The notes: a model not told the origin generated them from the sequence alone. Shown: positions 35,968 to 43,568, counted from the stretch's first letter. The stretch: DNA of 64,000 nucleotides from Polynucleobacter sp. 71A-WALBACH (GCF_018882365.1 NZ_JACVOP010000001.1:910449-974448), one strand, 5' to 3'. Program-made: numbers and translations.

Positions 35968-35994
35968 TGACCTCTTTCGGCCAATAGCAGCCGC
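35968..35994 (+). repeat. CTTTCGGCC-type short repeat
   Basis: GATGACCTCTTTCGGCCAAT followed by AGCAGCCG. A close relative is at 58086-58117 (GATGACTGCTTTCGGCTAAT). It runs straight into the tRNA-Phe fragment. Confidence 0.5.
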
Positions 35995-36051
35995 TAGAGC
36001 AGAGGATTGAAAATCCTTGTGTCGGTGGTTCGATTCCGCCCCGGGCCACCA
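35995..36051 (+). pseudogene. tRNA-Phe(GAA) 3' three-quarters, 5' end missing (F2)
   Basis: Starting at TAGAGC the sequence has a proper anticodon arm (GAGGA-TTGAAAA-TCCTT, anticodon GAA), T-arm (GGTGG-TTCGATT-CCGCC), acceptor 3' strand CCGGGCC, A73 and CCA. The expected 5' acceptor GGCCCGG and D-arm 5' strand are absent. They are replaced by the CTTTCGGCC repeat, which by chance gives GGCC. It cannot fold as a normal tRNA, so it is a recombination scar or att-like fragment. Confidence 0.75.
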
Positions 36052-36059
36052 AGAATCTC

Positions 36060-36090
36060 AATAGCCTACTTGTTGGGCTATTTTCTTTTA
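36060..36090 (+). terminator. Terminator after the tRNA-Phe fragment
   Basis: AATAGCC-TACTTGTTG-GGCTATT then TTCTTTT. It differs from the terminators after F1 and F3. Confidence 0.75.
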
Positions 36091-36218
36091 AGGCTTGGCA
36101 TGGTTAGCCACCATTACTTTCGGATACCCTGATTAAGAAGCGTCCTTTAAAAGGACAAATCAATTAGACATCCCTGCGTCAGTCGATGTCGTTTTAAACG
36201 ACAAATTAGACGCTGAAA

Positions 36219-37142
36219 TCAAAAACGCTTAACGAGGTTTAGAGCGACTGCGGGAGCAGTTCTGTAATTGGTGCTAAGGGCAGTATTGCCGTTGGTGTTA
36301 ATGGCAGTCACACTTCCTCCCATATTGGCAAGGGCGTAAAGATCTAGGGCTGTGGTTCTATCAATCGCATAGGAAAACTTGGCAAATACGGGAATGAACT
36401 TGTTTTGACCAACGCCACCAGCGTAAGGGCCTGAATCATTTAGGCGAAAGCGATAGCTATTATAGGCTGCACCGCCCGACACTTTAAAGTCACTAGTAAC
36501 CTTATAGGTTAGCTCCAGACCTGCGCCACCCGCTGGACCACCTGGGAATGGATTATTTAGATTCCAGCGATCAGAGATCTTCCAATCAATCACAATAAAT
36601 GGAAATACTCGGTTCGTATCAATCTGGCGAAAGACGCCAGTACCCAGGCCTAGATTTAAGGTGGGCGAGAGTTGTTTTGAGCCATTAAAAATAGCGCCAT
36701 AAGTAAGGGAGTTATTTAGATTGGCGCCAGTCTCTGCAGAAGACTCTATTGTGGGAATAAAGTTGAGCCTCCAATCAGAGTCGAGTTTGTGAGAATAGCT
36801 GAGGCCCAGTGCCGGAGTGCTAATCGTCGTCCATGGACTCTTCCCACCATAGCCGTAGCTATTCATATTGCTCCAGTTCCAAAACTGGCTGCCATAGCGA
36901 ACAGAGACGCCAATTGAAGTTGCCGCTGAAATGGGTTTCAGCAAATTGAGCGTGGCGCCAGCACTAGACCACCCAAAATTCCCACCCGTATTTAGGCTGG
37001 TATTAAATTGGTTTATTCCCGTAACACTAACCGTAGCCTTAATAGCATCATTTTGTGCGACTCCATCAGGTTGGGCATGGCCTACCATAGGAATTCCAAA
37101 CCAGATCAGGGATATGCTTAAGGTGGACAAATATTTTTTCAT
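36219..37142 (-). CDS. Outer-membrane beta-barrel protein (DUF6268-like)
   Basis: A 307-residue exported protein. Signal peptide MKKYLSTLSISLIWFGIPMV ends at HAQ. Alternating hydrophobic strands with Gly/Tyr/Trp-rich turns run throughout, and the C-terminus VALNLVKRF ends in Phe, the outer-membrane assembly signal. ATG 37142 is chosen over an upstream in-frame start at 37190, which would bury the signal peptide. It is the only gene between the two tRNA-Phe 3' repeats F2 and F3. Function unknown. Confidence 0.7.
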   Translation of the reverse strand: MKKYLSTLSISLIWFGIPMVGHAQPDGVAQNDAIKATVSVTGINQFNTSLNTGGNFGWSSAGATLNLLKPISAATSIGVSVRYGSQFWNWSNMNSYGYGGKSPWTTISTPALGLSYSHKLDSDWRLNFIPTIESSAETGANLNNSLTYGAIFNGSKQLSPTLNLGLGTGVFRQIDTNRVFPFIVIDWKISDRWNLNNPFPGGPAGGAGLELTYKVTSDFKVSGGAAYNSYRFRLNDSGPYAGGVGQNKFIPVFAKFSYAIDRTTALDLYALANMGGSVTAINTNGNTALSTNYRTAPAVALNLVKRF

Positions 37143-37258
37143 GGTCTTAGGATAATCGTTTTCTAGAATCCAAGGCTGTATAAAAAGCAATAATAAGCCT
37201 CTAATATTAAAAATATCTATTTAAACGACAGTTATTATGTCTAGATATCCTCTGCCCT

Positions 37259-37283
37259 GGTTCGATTCCGCCCCGGGCCACCA
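37259..37283 (+). repeat. tRNA-Phe 3'-end repeat F3
   Basis: GGTTCGATTCCGCCCCGGGC plus CACCA: 25 bases identical to the 3' end of F2 (36027-36051). F2 and F3 are direct repeats bracketing a 1.2-kb single-gene segment. Confidence 0.75.
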
Positions 37284-37292
37284 AGAAACACT

Positions 37293-37320
37293 AAAACCAC
37301 CTTCGGGTGGTTTTTTATTT
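37293..37320 (+). terminator. Terminator after F3
   Basis: AACCACC-TTCG-GGTGGTT plus T6. It is followed by GGATGTCTGCTTTGGGTCGA, a short repeat also seen in weaker form at 34281. Confidence 0.8.
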
Positions 37321-37467
37321 GGATGTCTGCTTTGGGTCGAAAGCAGTCTCTCGGTAATTCTGACGCTGCAATGTCGGTTAACCAGCGTCCGATATCCCCA
37401 CTTGAAACGGCTAATAACTTTCGTATTGTTTCGAGCAGTCACCTAATTTCACTAACCTAGAAAGACA

Positions 37468-37548
37468 AAACCCCCACTATTACTAGTGGGGGTTTCTTGA
37501 TGCTGGTGGGTCGGGCGAGATTCGAACTCGCGACCAACGGATTAAAAG
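37468..37548 (-). repeat. Terminator plus tRNA-Lys 3'-fragment repeat R3
   Basis: The plus strand shows AACCCCCACTATTACTAGTG then GGGGTTTCTT (terminator, 37468-37497) followed by TGGTGGGTCGGG from 37504 to AAAAG 37548. The reverse complement is the 3' 45 bases of tRNA-Lys(UUU), from within the anticodon loop to CCA. It is identical to R4 and R5. R3 and R4 are direct repeats around the defence cassette. Confidence 0.85.
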
Positions 37549-37656
37549 GGTCCGCCTGACACATTGCAACTCTTGATAGCATAAATCTAACACAGAAATG
37601 CACAAATAAACATACTTCTGATTTAAGCTAAATTTTTACTAAAGCTTGGGGTGAAG

Positions 37657-38829
37657 ATGAGGGAAAAATACTCTAGACAGGAAATTTTAGATTTAATTTG
37701 GGCACTCCCCATTTCTAAGGTTTCTAGCCAACTTGGCATTGCTGATAGTGCATTGTCAAAATGGTGTTCGACTGCGGATGTCCCCAAGCCGCCAATGGGT
37801 CATTGGATTAAAAAAGAGTTAGGCAAGCCAGTGCCCGAAAAGCCATTGCTTAATGCTTGGAATGATGGGGATGAGCCAGAGTTTTCTACCCTTAATAATC
37901 TTCAAAAAATAAAGAAGCCAGCTAAGCCTAAGTCTTTGGTTAAACCTATACCTGCTGCAGAAACGTTGGAGGCATCTGATTTTTCGCTAGCTGAGGATGA
38001 ATTTTCCATCTATCAGGGCCGATCATTTCATCCAGTAATTGAGCAAACTTTTAAGGACTTAGATAAATCAAAAACCAATCGCTTTGGGCGTTGGGAGTCA
38101 GCTTCTGGATTTGATGTTCAGATATCTCCCGATAACACCCCACGAGCCAAGAGAATCTTGCAAACCATTCTGAATATATATTTAAACAAAGGGGCTGAGG
38201 TTAAAAATTATCAGCGTTGGTCGAATAGCAGCTCCCGACCAGTTTTAGTTATTGATGGTGAGTCTATCCAGTTTAGTTTTTATGAAACTGCCACTAGGCA
38301 TATTCCACCTCTACGGCGCCAATCTTCCTATATGAGTTATGACGGCAACAGAAGGACTTATATGGCAAGTATTGATTACACGGCTAGTGGAAAGCTTGAA
38401 CTAAAGATTAGTCATGTAGATCTGTATTCTGAGCGAACGCTGAAAGATTCCTCTAATAAATCGGTTGAAGAGGGGCTCTCTGCAATCTCTGAAATAGTCT
38501 CTGACCTAATGGTGAGGGGTAGGGCTGAGCGGATTGAGAGGGAGGCGAAGGAGCTTGAGCGAGAGCGTCTGCGAAAGATCGAGCAAAACAAGGCTGACGA
38601 GATTGAGAGGAAAAAGCGTCAGTGGCAGGAGCTACAAGAAAATGCTTCTGAATGGGCCGCTCTTCAAGAAATAAGAGCATTTATCAATGCCGTGAAGGCT
38701 GATAGGTATTTCCGCAAAAAACACCCTGATTGGCGCTTATGGGTAAGTTGGGCCTCGGATCAAGTGAATAGACGCGATCCCATTTATAAGATTAGAAATG
38801 GGAAAGCCCTTCCTGGCACCCCAATATAG
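37657..38829 (+). CDS. Unknown protein with N-terminal HTH and C-terminal coiled coil
   Basis: A 390-residue soluble protein not recognised. The N-terminal 35 residues look like a helix-turn-helix (EILDLIWALPISKVSSQLGI, ADSALSKWC, then VPKPPMGHW). Residues 90-290 contain a mixed alpha/beta region. Residues about 295-345 are a charged coiled coil (ERIEREAKELERERLRKIEQ). A Trp-rich tail (HPDWRLWVSWASDQVN) ends it. ATG 37657 with GGGG upstream is preferred to GTG 37651. First gene inside the R3-R4 cassette with toxin-antitoxin and Pycsar genes; a defence or element-maintenance role is possible but unproven. Confidence 0.7.
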   Translation: MREKYSRQEILDLIWALPISKVSSQLGIADSALSKWCSTADVPKPPMGHWIKKELGKPVPEKPLLNAWNDGDEPEFSTLNNLQKIKKPAKPKSLVKPIPAAETLEASDFSLAEDEFSIYQGRSFHPVIEQTFKDLDKSKTNRFGRWESASGFDVQISPDNTPRAKRILQTILNIYLNKGAEVKNYQRWSNSSSRPVLVIDGESIQFSFYETATRHIPPLRRQSSYMSYDGNRRTYMASIDYTASGKLELKISHVDLYSERTLKDSSNKSVEEGLSAISEIVSDLMVRGRAERIEREAKELERERLRKIEQNKADEIERKKRQWQELQENASEWAALQEIRAFINAVKADRYFRKKHPDWRLWVSWASDQVNRRDPIYKIRNGKALPGTPI

Positions 38830-38856
38830 CTTTTTTGGCTAATAAAGCTTAAATAA

Positions 38857-38874
38857 TGTGTAATATATTACACA
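38857..38874. promoter_or_regulatory. Perfect palindrome, probable toxin-antitoxin operator
   Basis: TGTGTAATATATTACACA, 18-bp perfect inverted repeat 20 bases before the antitoxin ATG (38895). It contains TAATAT/TATATT, which may serve as -10. Such a site fits autoregulation by the XRE antitoxin. Confidence 0.7.
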
Positions 38875-38894
38875 ATTTATGGGATAATATCTTC

Positions 38895-39377
38895 ATGAAC
38901 TTGCGTGAAATTGGTCTCAAAGTTGGGCAGCGTCGTGCTGATCTGGGTTTATCTCAGGATCGGTTGGCAAAGCTTTGTGGCCTTTCAAGGTCCACTATCC
39001 ACCATCTAGAGAAAGGCACTTTGAAGGATTTGGGTGCTGCTAAATTACTCTCCTTGCTATCCCTATTGGGTTTGGATGTCATCACTCAAGAGCACAGCAA
39101 AAAACATCATGGCTTGGATATGGCCAGTAAAACTGCAAGCGTTAGTTATAAAACTAAGCTTCACAGTAGTGACCTATCTCATTCATTAGCGTGTGGAAGA
39201 TTGCCGGAAAGTATTTTTCCGCATGTTGCAACATTACTAGATGAGGCGCCTTTAGAAATTATTGTGTCTGCAGTTGAGGAGGCAGCAGCAGTGAATCATG
39301 TTGCACCCAAACTAATTTGGAAAAATATTGATCGGTGGGCGCATGAGATGCATTCACCAAGATCGGCATGGGCTTAA
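38895..39377 (+). CDS. XRE-family HTH antitoxin/regulator
   Basis: A 160-residue protein. HTH_XRE at residues 5-60 (GQRRADLGLSQDRLAKLCGL, SRSTIHHLEKG). The C-terminal 80 residues probably contact the toxin. ATG 38895 is used because the only earlier in-frame start (38856) would translate through the 18-bp palindrome. Its stop TAA immediately precedes the toxin start region, as in toxin-antitoxin pairs. Confidence 0.82.
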   Translation: MNLREIGLKVGQRRADLGLSQDRLAKLCGLSRSTIHHLEKGTLKDLGAAKLLSLLSLLGLDVITQEHSKKHHGLDMASKTASVSYKTKLHSSDLSHSLACGRLPESIFPHVATLLDEAPLEIIVSAVEEAAAVNHVAPKLIWKNIDRWAHEMHSPRSAWA

Positions 39378-39380
39378 TTG

Positions 39381-40046
39381 ATGATGACTATCATTGAACG
39401 CGATTTACCTTCAGGGGTTTGGGAGGACTTGCTTCCGCATGCGCTTTCCATCATTGAAGATATTAAGAGTCATGGAACCCCCGATCCATTCTGGACTTTC
39501 GGGGGTGGTACCGTATTAATGTTTCGATATCAGCATCGTCTTAGTAAAGACATTGATATCTTTGTCCCAGATCCGCAGTACTTGGGCTTTGTCACGCCGC
39601 GCCTAAGTGATATAGCTGCAGCAGTCAGTACGGATTATGTTGAAGATCAAAGTTCATACGTTAAGTTAATTCGCCCGGAGGGGGAGATTGACTTTGTGGC
39701 ATCTCCAAACCTAACAGAATCACCATTTGAGATATGGAATATTGGTGGGGAACATATTCGGGTAGAAACTGCTGCAGAGATTGTGGCAAAGAAATTATGG
39801 CATCGAGGCGACAGGGCGACTGCTCGCGATTTATTTGATCTATCTTTAGTTATTGAGCGTGAACCTGAAGCCTTGATGAAGGCTACCAAATTCTTGCTAA
39901 AAAATGCCGATCCATTTATTAGTCAGATAGCGAGCAGAGCATCAGTATTAAAGACCCAGTTCTCTGAAATCGATGTGCTTAATTACAGGCCGGACTATGA
40001 TGAGGCCGCTCAAAGGGCGACTGCATTCCTGAGTACGCTTAAGTAA
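39381..40046 (+). CDS. AbiEii/AbiGii-type nucleotidyltransferase toxin
   Basis: A 221-residue nucleotidyltransferase-fold toxin. WTFGGGTVLMFRYQHRLSKD followed by IDIFV is the GG(G)T...R-S-x-D-x-D signature. Lys in AAEIVAKKLWHRGD, and RATARDLFDLS, match the second AbiEii motif. AbiE systems give abortive phage infection; toxins of this fold modify tRNA or other targets with nucleotides. In-frame candidates are TTG 39378 and ATGs 39381 and 39384. Partner antitoxin is directly upstream. Confidence 0.82.
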   Translation: MMTIIERDLPSGVWEDLLPHALSIIEDIKSHGTPDPFWTFGGGTVLMFRYQHRLSKDIDIFVPDPQYLGFVTPRLSDIAAAVSTDYVEDQSSYVKLIRPEGEIDFVASPNLTESPFEIWNIGGEHIRVETAAEIVAKKLWHRGDRATARDLFDLSLVIEREPEALMKATKFLLKNADPFISQIASRASVLKTQFSEIDVLNYRPDYDEAAQRATAFLSTLK

Positions 40047-40075
40047 TAAGTATTTTAGAAATGCATGGAGGCAAA

Positions 40076-40987
40076 ATGTTAAAGCGATTTCAGGGGGATG
40101 CCGGGCGCAGACTGATAATAGAGGCGCTAACTGGGCAAAAATTAATTGGTGGAAATCGTGCGCTTGCTGAGCTGATCGCTGACAAGATAGAAGTTCAGGA
40201 GATTTATGCTGGGAATTGCCTAATTGAGCAAGGAGAATCTGATAACCACTTGTACTTTATTTTTAGTGGCGCCTTTGATGTCATTGTCAATAAGCGACGG
40301 ATTGGGCGTAGGTTTCCAAATGATCATGTAGGGGAAATGGCTGCGATTGAGCCTTCTCAACCAAGAGCTGCATCAGTGATGGCTACTGAGACTAGTATTG
40401 TTGCGCAAATTGCAGAAAAAGATTTGGCAGATGTAAGCCAGCGCTATCCAGAAATCTATCGCTGTATTGCAAGAGAATTATCAAAACGACTCTACCAGCG
40501 GAATGTTCATGTAGGGGCTGCTCGTGATCGAATTAAGGTTTTTGTTATATCTTCCGTGGAGTCGCTTGAAATTGCTAGGGCAATACAGAATGCCTTTGCC
40601 TACGATGACTTCATTACTACTGTTTGGACGGATGGCGTATTTAAGGTTTCAAACTACACACTACAAAGTCTGCTAGATGCTGTAGATGATTCTGATTTCG
40701 CCATCGCTATCGCACATGCTGATGACAAGGCCTTGTATAGAGATCAAGAGTGGCCTGTTCCAAGGGATAACGTAGTATTTGAGTTGGGGTTATTTATGGG
40801 TAGGCTTGGACAGAGTCGGGCAATTCTTATGGAGCCACGTGAAAGCAATGTCAAGTTGCCTAGCGATCTAACTGGAATTACAACAGTTAATTATCGATAT
40901 GAGCCTGGAGTCGACATTGCCTCACTCGTGGCCCCTGCTTGCAACCAACTCCGCGATCATATTCTCCGACTTGGACCAAACAACTAA
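40076..40987 (+). CDS. pycTIR: Pycsar effector: cyclic-nucleotide-binding domain fused to TIR-like domain
   Basis: A 303-residue two-domain protein. Residues about 25-130 form a CAP-like cyclic nucleotide-binding domain (phosphate cassette HVGEMAAIEPSQPRAASV). Residues about 150-285 form a TIR-like domain (IKVFVISSVESLEIARAIQ; DNVVFELGLFMGRLGQSRAI), where Glu in FELG is the likely NADase residue. This architecture and the cyclase directly downstream match PycTIR of the known Pycsar antiphage system, in which cUMP/cCMP binding triggers NAD+ depletion. ATG 40076 is chosen with GGAGG upstream; ATG 40061 precedes that site. Confidence 0.85.
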   Translation: MLKRFQGDAGRRLIIEALTGQKLIGGNRALAELIADKIEVQEIYAGNCLIEQGESDNHLYFIFSGAFDVIVNKRRIGRRFPNDHVGEMAAIEPSQPRAASVMATETSIVAQIAEKDLADVSQRYPEIYRCIARELSKRLYQRNVHVGAARDRIKVFVISSVESLEIARAIQNAFAYDDFITTVWTDGVFKVSNYTLQSLLDAVDDSDFAIAIAHADDKALYRDQEWPVPRDNVVFELGLFMGRLGQSRAILMEPRESNVKLPSDLTGITTVNYRYEPGVDIASLVAPACNQLRDHILRLGPNN

Positions 40988-40996
40988 GAGGCATCA

Positions 40997-41686
40997 ATGG
41001 CGCTGTCTGACGACTTAAAGAAGTGGGTTGACGAAACGTTCACCAGCAATTGGGATATTGAAGTAACAGCTGGAGTCCCCGATCCCAAAGACTTACGCTT
41101 GAATTCTAACCATGCCAAAGATCTTCGCTCTGCTACAGTTCTCTATGCAGATCTTGATGGATCTACCGATATGGTAAATGAAATGAAATGGGAATTTAGT
41201 GCGGAGATTTATAAGACTTTTTTAAAGTGCGCGTCCGACATTATCAAGAGCGAGGGTGGCGTAATTACCGCATATGATGGGGATCGGGTGATGTCAGTTT
41301 TCACCGGAAAACTTAAAAATTCTGATGCAGCGCGATGTGCCCTAAAAATCAACTCTGCTGTGAAAGATATTATCCAGCCAGCAATTTCTAAGAAATGGAA
41401 GACTGACTTTGTAATTAAGCACGTTGTAGGTATCGATACCAGCCAGCTGAGGGCTTCCCGAATAGGGGTGCGAGGTGATAACGATCTTGTATGGATTGGG
41501 CGAGCTGCAAACTATGCTGCAAAGTTAACAAATCTTGGAGGCAAGCCAAGCTTAATAACTGAAGATGTTTATAAAATGCTTGCAGATAAGTCCAAGTATT
41601 TCAATGGTAAAAATATGTGGGTTCGTGAGTATTGGGAGGAGATGGATATCTGGATCTATAGTTCCACATGGAAGTGGACTGTATAG
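40997..41686 (+). CDS. pycC: Pycsar pyrimidine cyclase (class III cyclase fold)
   Basis: A 229-residue class III nucleotide cyclase. Metal-binding Asp residues are in VLYADLDGSTDMVN (about 53) and AYDGDRVMSVF (about 97). The later WIGRAANYAAKLTNL block ends the catalytic fold. Short stand-alone cyclases paired with a cNMP-binding TIR protein are PycC enzymes, which make cUMP or cCMP on phage infection. Nine bases separate it from the effector gene, giving the order effector-cyclase. Which pyrimidine is used cannot be read safely here. Confidence 0.85.
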   Translation: MALSDDLKKWVDETFTSNWDIEVTAGVPDPKDLRLNSNHAKDLRSATVLYADLDGSTDMVNEMKWEFSAEIYKTFLKCASDIIKSEGGVITAYDGDRVMSVFTGKLKNSDAARCALKINSAVKDIIQPAISKKWKTDFVIKHVVGIDTSQLRASRIGVRGDNDLVWIGRAANYAAKLTNLGGKPSLITEDVYKMLADKSKYFNGKNMWVREYWEEMDIWIYSSTWKWTV

Positions 41687-41774
41687 AGCTAACTCCCTAG
41701 TAATCTTGGTGCAGGGGTATCAAATCAATAGTTGTTCATCGGGTTGGTGATCCGTTACACCTACAGATTAAGGT

Positions 41775-41819
41775 TGGTGGGTCGGGCGAGATTCGAACTC
41801 GCGACCAACGGATTAAAAG
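41775..41819 (-). repeat. tRNA-Lys 3'-fragment repeat R4
   Basis: 45 bases identical to R3 and R5. Unlike the others it has no clear terminator on its CCA side. The flanking gene-free stretches (41687-41774 and 41820-42011) show no other recognisable feature. Confidence 0.85.
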
Positions 41820-42011
41820 TTCTTGTTCTAGTAGTCAAAAAGGCCTTTAACGCCTGTTTATATGGGGTTAAGACTCCATTGGTTCACTATATTTGACAGT
41901 ATTTTGCTTCGTGGTCGAACTTTGGTTGAGCCTCTTAGGACCTTTTGAAGCCCAAAGAGGTTATTGATATAAGAAGACTGCAAAACTTAAAACCCCATTT
42001 CAAAAATGAGT

Positions 42012-42496
42012 CTAAATCTTTTTTACTTCAAGTAAAAGAATTAGTTCAGTTGAGTTGGCTTGACTAGCAGTACCACTAATGAATGGGAGTGGCCAAGGCC
42101 AGCTTGTTAGGCTGTTCTTTGTTGAATCGTTGAGCCCGCCTATGACTAAAAGCTCGTTATCTGTTACAGACAGGCTAGTACGCAGTTCACGCTTATTTAA
42201 AGTTGGAGAGCCATTCACACCAGTTGTTGTTTTAACGAAGCTAGAAATCTGCTGAAAAATATCAACATCAACGGCTTGATCGTGGACACGGGGCGAAACT
42301 TCAAATAGCGAACCTGATGACTTATATTCGATAGATTGGGTAGAAGTGCCAGTACCAGTGGTAACAATTGCCCCAAGAATAGGAACATCTGAACCGACCA
42401 CAAATCGAGCCGTAGAGCCCGATTTAACACGGGTATAGGGGCTTGTAAGTATCGTGAAATTGCCGTTACTAGAAAGGACCTGAGATACATAGCTAG
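42012..42496 (-). pseudogene. Secretin C-terminal fragment (type II/III secretion or filamentous-phage pIV-like)
   Basis: About 160 residues match the C-terminal part of secretin rings: SGSTARFVVGSDVPILGAIV, SGSLFEVSPRVHDQAVDVDI and ELRTSLSVTDNELLVIGGL. The N-terminal two thirds are missing. The open frame starts at 42527, but its first residues read backwards through the integrase remnant on the other strand, so the homologous part ends near 42496. It is a truncated phage or pilus gene. Confidence 0.7.
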
Positions 42497-42617
42497 CATT
42501 CTGACGCTTCAAAGGGTGCTGGGTCATTCAAGCTTGGCAATGACAATGAAATACGCTCACCTAGCGCCTGATCACCTTCAAGATGTCTTAAGGCTCAATC
42601 CGATAGCAATTGGTTAA
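42497..42617 (+). pseudogene. C-terminal remnant of a tyrosine recombinase (phage-type integrase)
   Basis: Translation from about 42498 to TAA 42615-42617 gives ILTLQRVLGHSSLAMTMKYA followed by HLAPDHLQDVLRLNP. This is the end of a phage-type integrase: LGH holds the catalytic His region and the Tyr of KYAHL is the nucleophile. Everything N-terminal is lost, replaced by the oppositely oriented secretin fragment. The remnant ends 156 bases from tRNA-Lys copy R5, the usual place for int beside att. Confidence 0.8.
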
Positions 42618-42732
42618 AAAACCAAAGTTTCCAAGTAAATTCAAAAAATTGAGATTTACTTGGAAACAATAAATAAGCCTTAAGCTTTCACAAAATGTAA
42701 TAGCTGTTGAACTTTTGTTGAACTATTAAAGG

Positions 42733-42763
42733 AAAAGCCCCGCAAGCGTTAACTTGTGGGGCT
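42733..42763. terminator. Terminator at R5
   Basis: AAAAGCCCC...GGGGCTTTT, perfect 9-bp stem, works in both directions; directly beyond the CCA end of R5. Confidence 0.85.
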
Positions 42764-42772
42764 TTTAGATAC

Positions 42773-43000
42773 TGGTGGGTCGGGCGAGATTCGAACTCGC
42801 GACCAACGGATTAAAAGACGTGGAATTGTGTTCGAACAGTAGTCGAGTCATTGGTTTAAACCTGTGAGGAAAGTGGTGTGGTGTAGGCGGGTGGTCTCCT
42901 GGTGCCGGATTTGAATTCTTGGATTCCCAGTGGCGTCGACAGCATCATTATGAAGTGTCCGGAGAAGTGACACTAGGTTTGTCGGGTTAACCGACAAAAT
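42773..43000 (-). repeat. tRNA-Lys 3'-fragment repeat R5 with extended arm
   Basis: 42773-42817 is the 45-base tRNA-Lys fragment. The next ~180 bases align with those after R6: GAATTGTG, GAACAGTA, TTAAACCTG, AAAGTG.TGTG, the GTCGACAGC/TTCGACAGC segment, and the palindrome TTTGTCGGGTTAACCGAC at 42978. R5 and R6 together enclose a 7.7-kb segment as long direct repeats. Confidence 0.8.
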
Positions 43001-43049
43001 CTAAGTAGCCACTTGGGATAATAAAATCAGACTAGGGTAGTTTTTCGTC

Positions 43050-43541
43050 TTACTCTTCCAGTAGGCTTCTTAACATCCACGCAGTTTTTTCATGAACATC
43101 TTGTCGTTGAGTAAGCAAGTCTGCAGTAGGTTGATCATTTGCTTTTTCAACTAAAGGAAAAAGTTTACGAGCGGTTTTGGCTGTTGCTTCTTGAGCTTTA
43201 ACAAGATGCTTGACCATATCCATTGCTTTTGGCACACCCTCAACCTCTTTTATTGAGGAGAGCTTGGCAAATTCTTTATAAGTTCCTGGGGCTGGCTCGC
43301 CAAGGGCTCTGATGCGCTCAGCTATTAAATCAAGTGCTGTCCATTGCTCGGTATATTGAGTCATGAACATGGTATGAAGAGTATTAAACATGGGCCCCTT
43401 CACATTCCAATGAAAGTTATGAGTCATTAAATACAAAGAGTAGCTATCGGCTAAAAGCTCAGATAAACCTTTAGCGATGGCTTTGCGATCCTTTTCACTA
43501 ATGCCAATATCAATTGCGGTTTTGGATAATTTAGTACTCAT
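43050..43541 (-). CDS. dps: Dps-family ferritin-like DNA-protection protein
   Basis: A 163-residue Dps. The ferroxidase site segments THNFHWNVKGPMFNTLHTMF and DLIAERIRALGEPAPG are intact. Dps dodecamers bind DNA and oxidise iron with H2O2. SD GGAGAAG precedes the start. It lies 27 bases after the OsmC gene and forms an oxidative-stress operon with it. Confidence 0.93.
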   Translation of the reverse strand: MSTKLSKTAIDIGISEKDRKAIAKGLSELLADSYSLYLMTHNFHWNVKGPMFNTLHTMFMTQYTEQWTALDLIAERIRALGEPAPGTYKEFAKLSSIKEVEGVPKAMDMVKHLVKAQEATAKTARKLFPLVEKANDQPTADLLTQRQDVHEKTAWMLRSLLEE

Positions 43542-43568
43542 AACTTCTCCTTCATTGGTAACGATGTT

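Noticed and set aside
35978..36051. A complete tRNA-Phe gene
   Set aside because: The 5' acceptor strand and D-arm are missing and replaced by repeat sequence; only the 3' 57 bases fit.
37237..37446. Open frames on both strands of about 70 residues
   Set aside because: They are translations of the F3-R3 repeat unit, including tRNA and terminator sequence.
40076..41686. Novel cyclic-nucleotide defence system
   Set aside because: Domain make-up and gene pairing match the described Pycsar system; only the cassette context is unusual.
42497..42527. N-terminal extension of the secretin fragment on the minus strand
   Set aside because: These bases code on the other strand for the conserved end of an integrase, so the extension is accidental.
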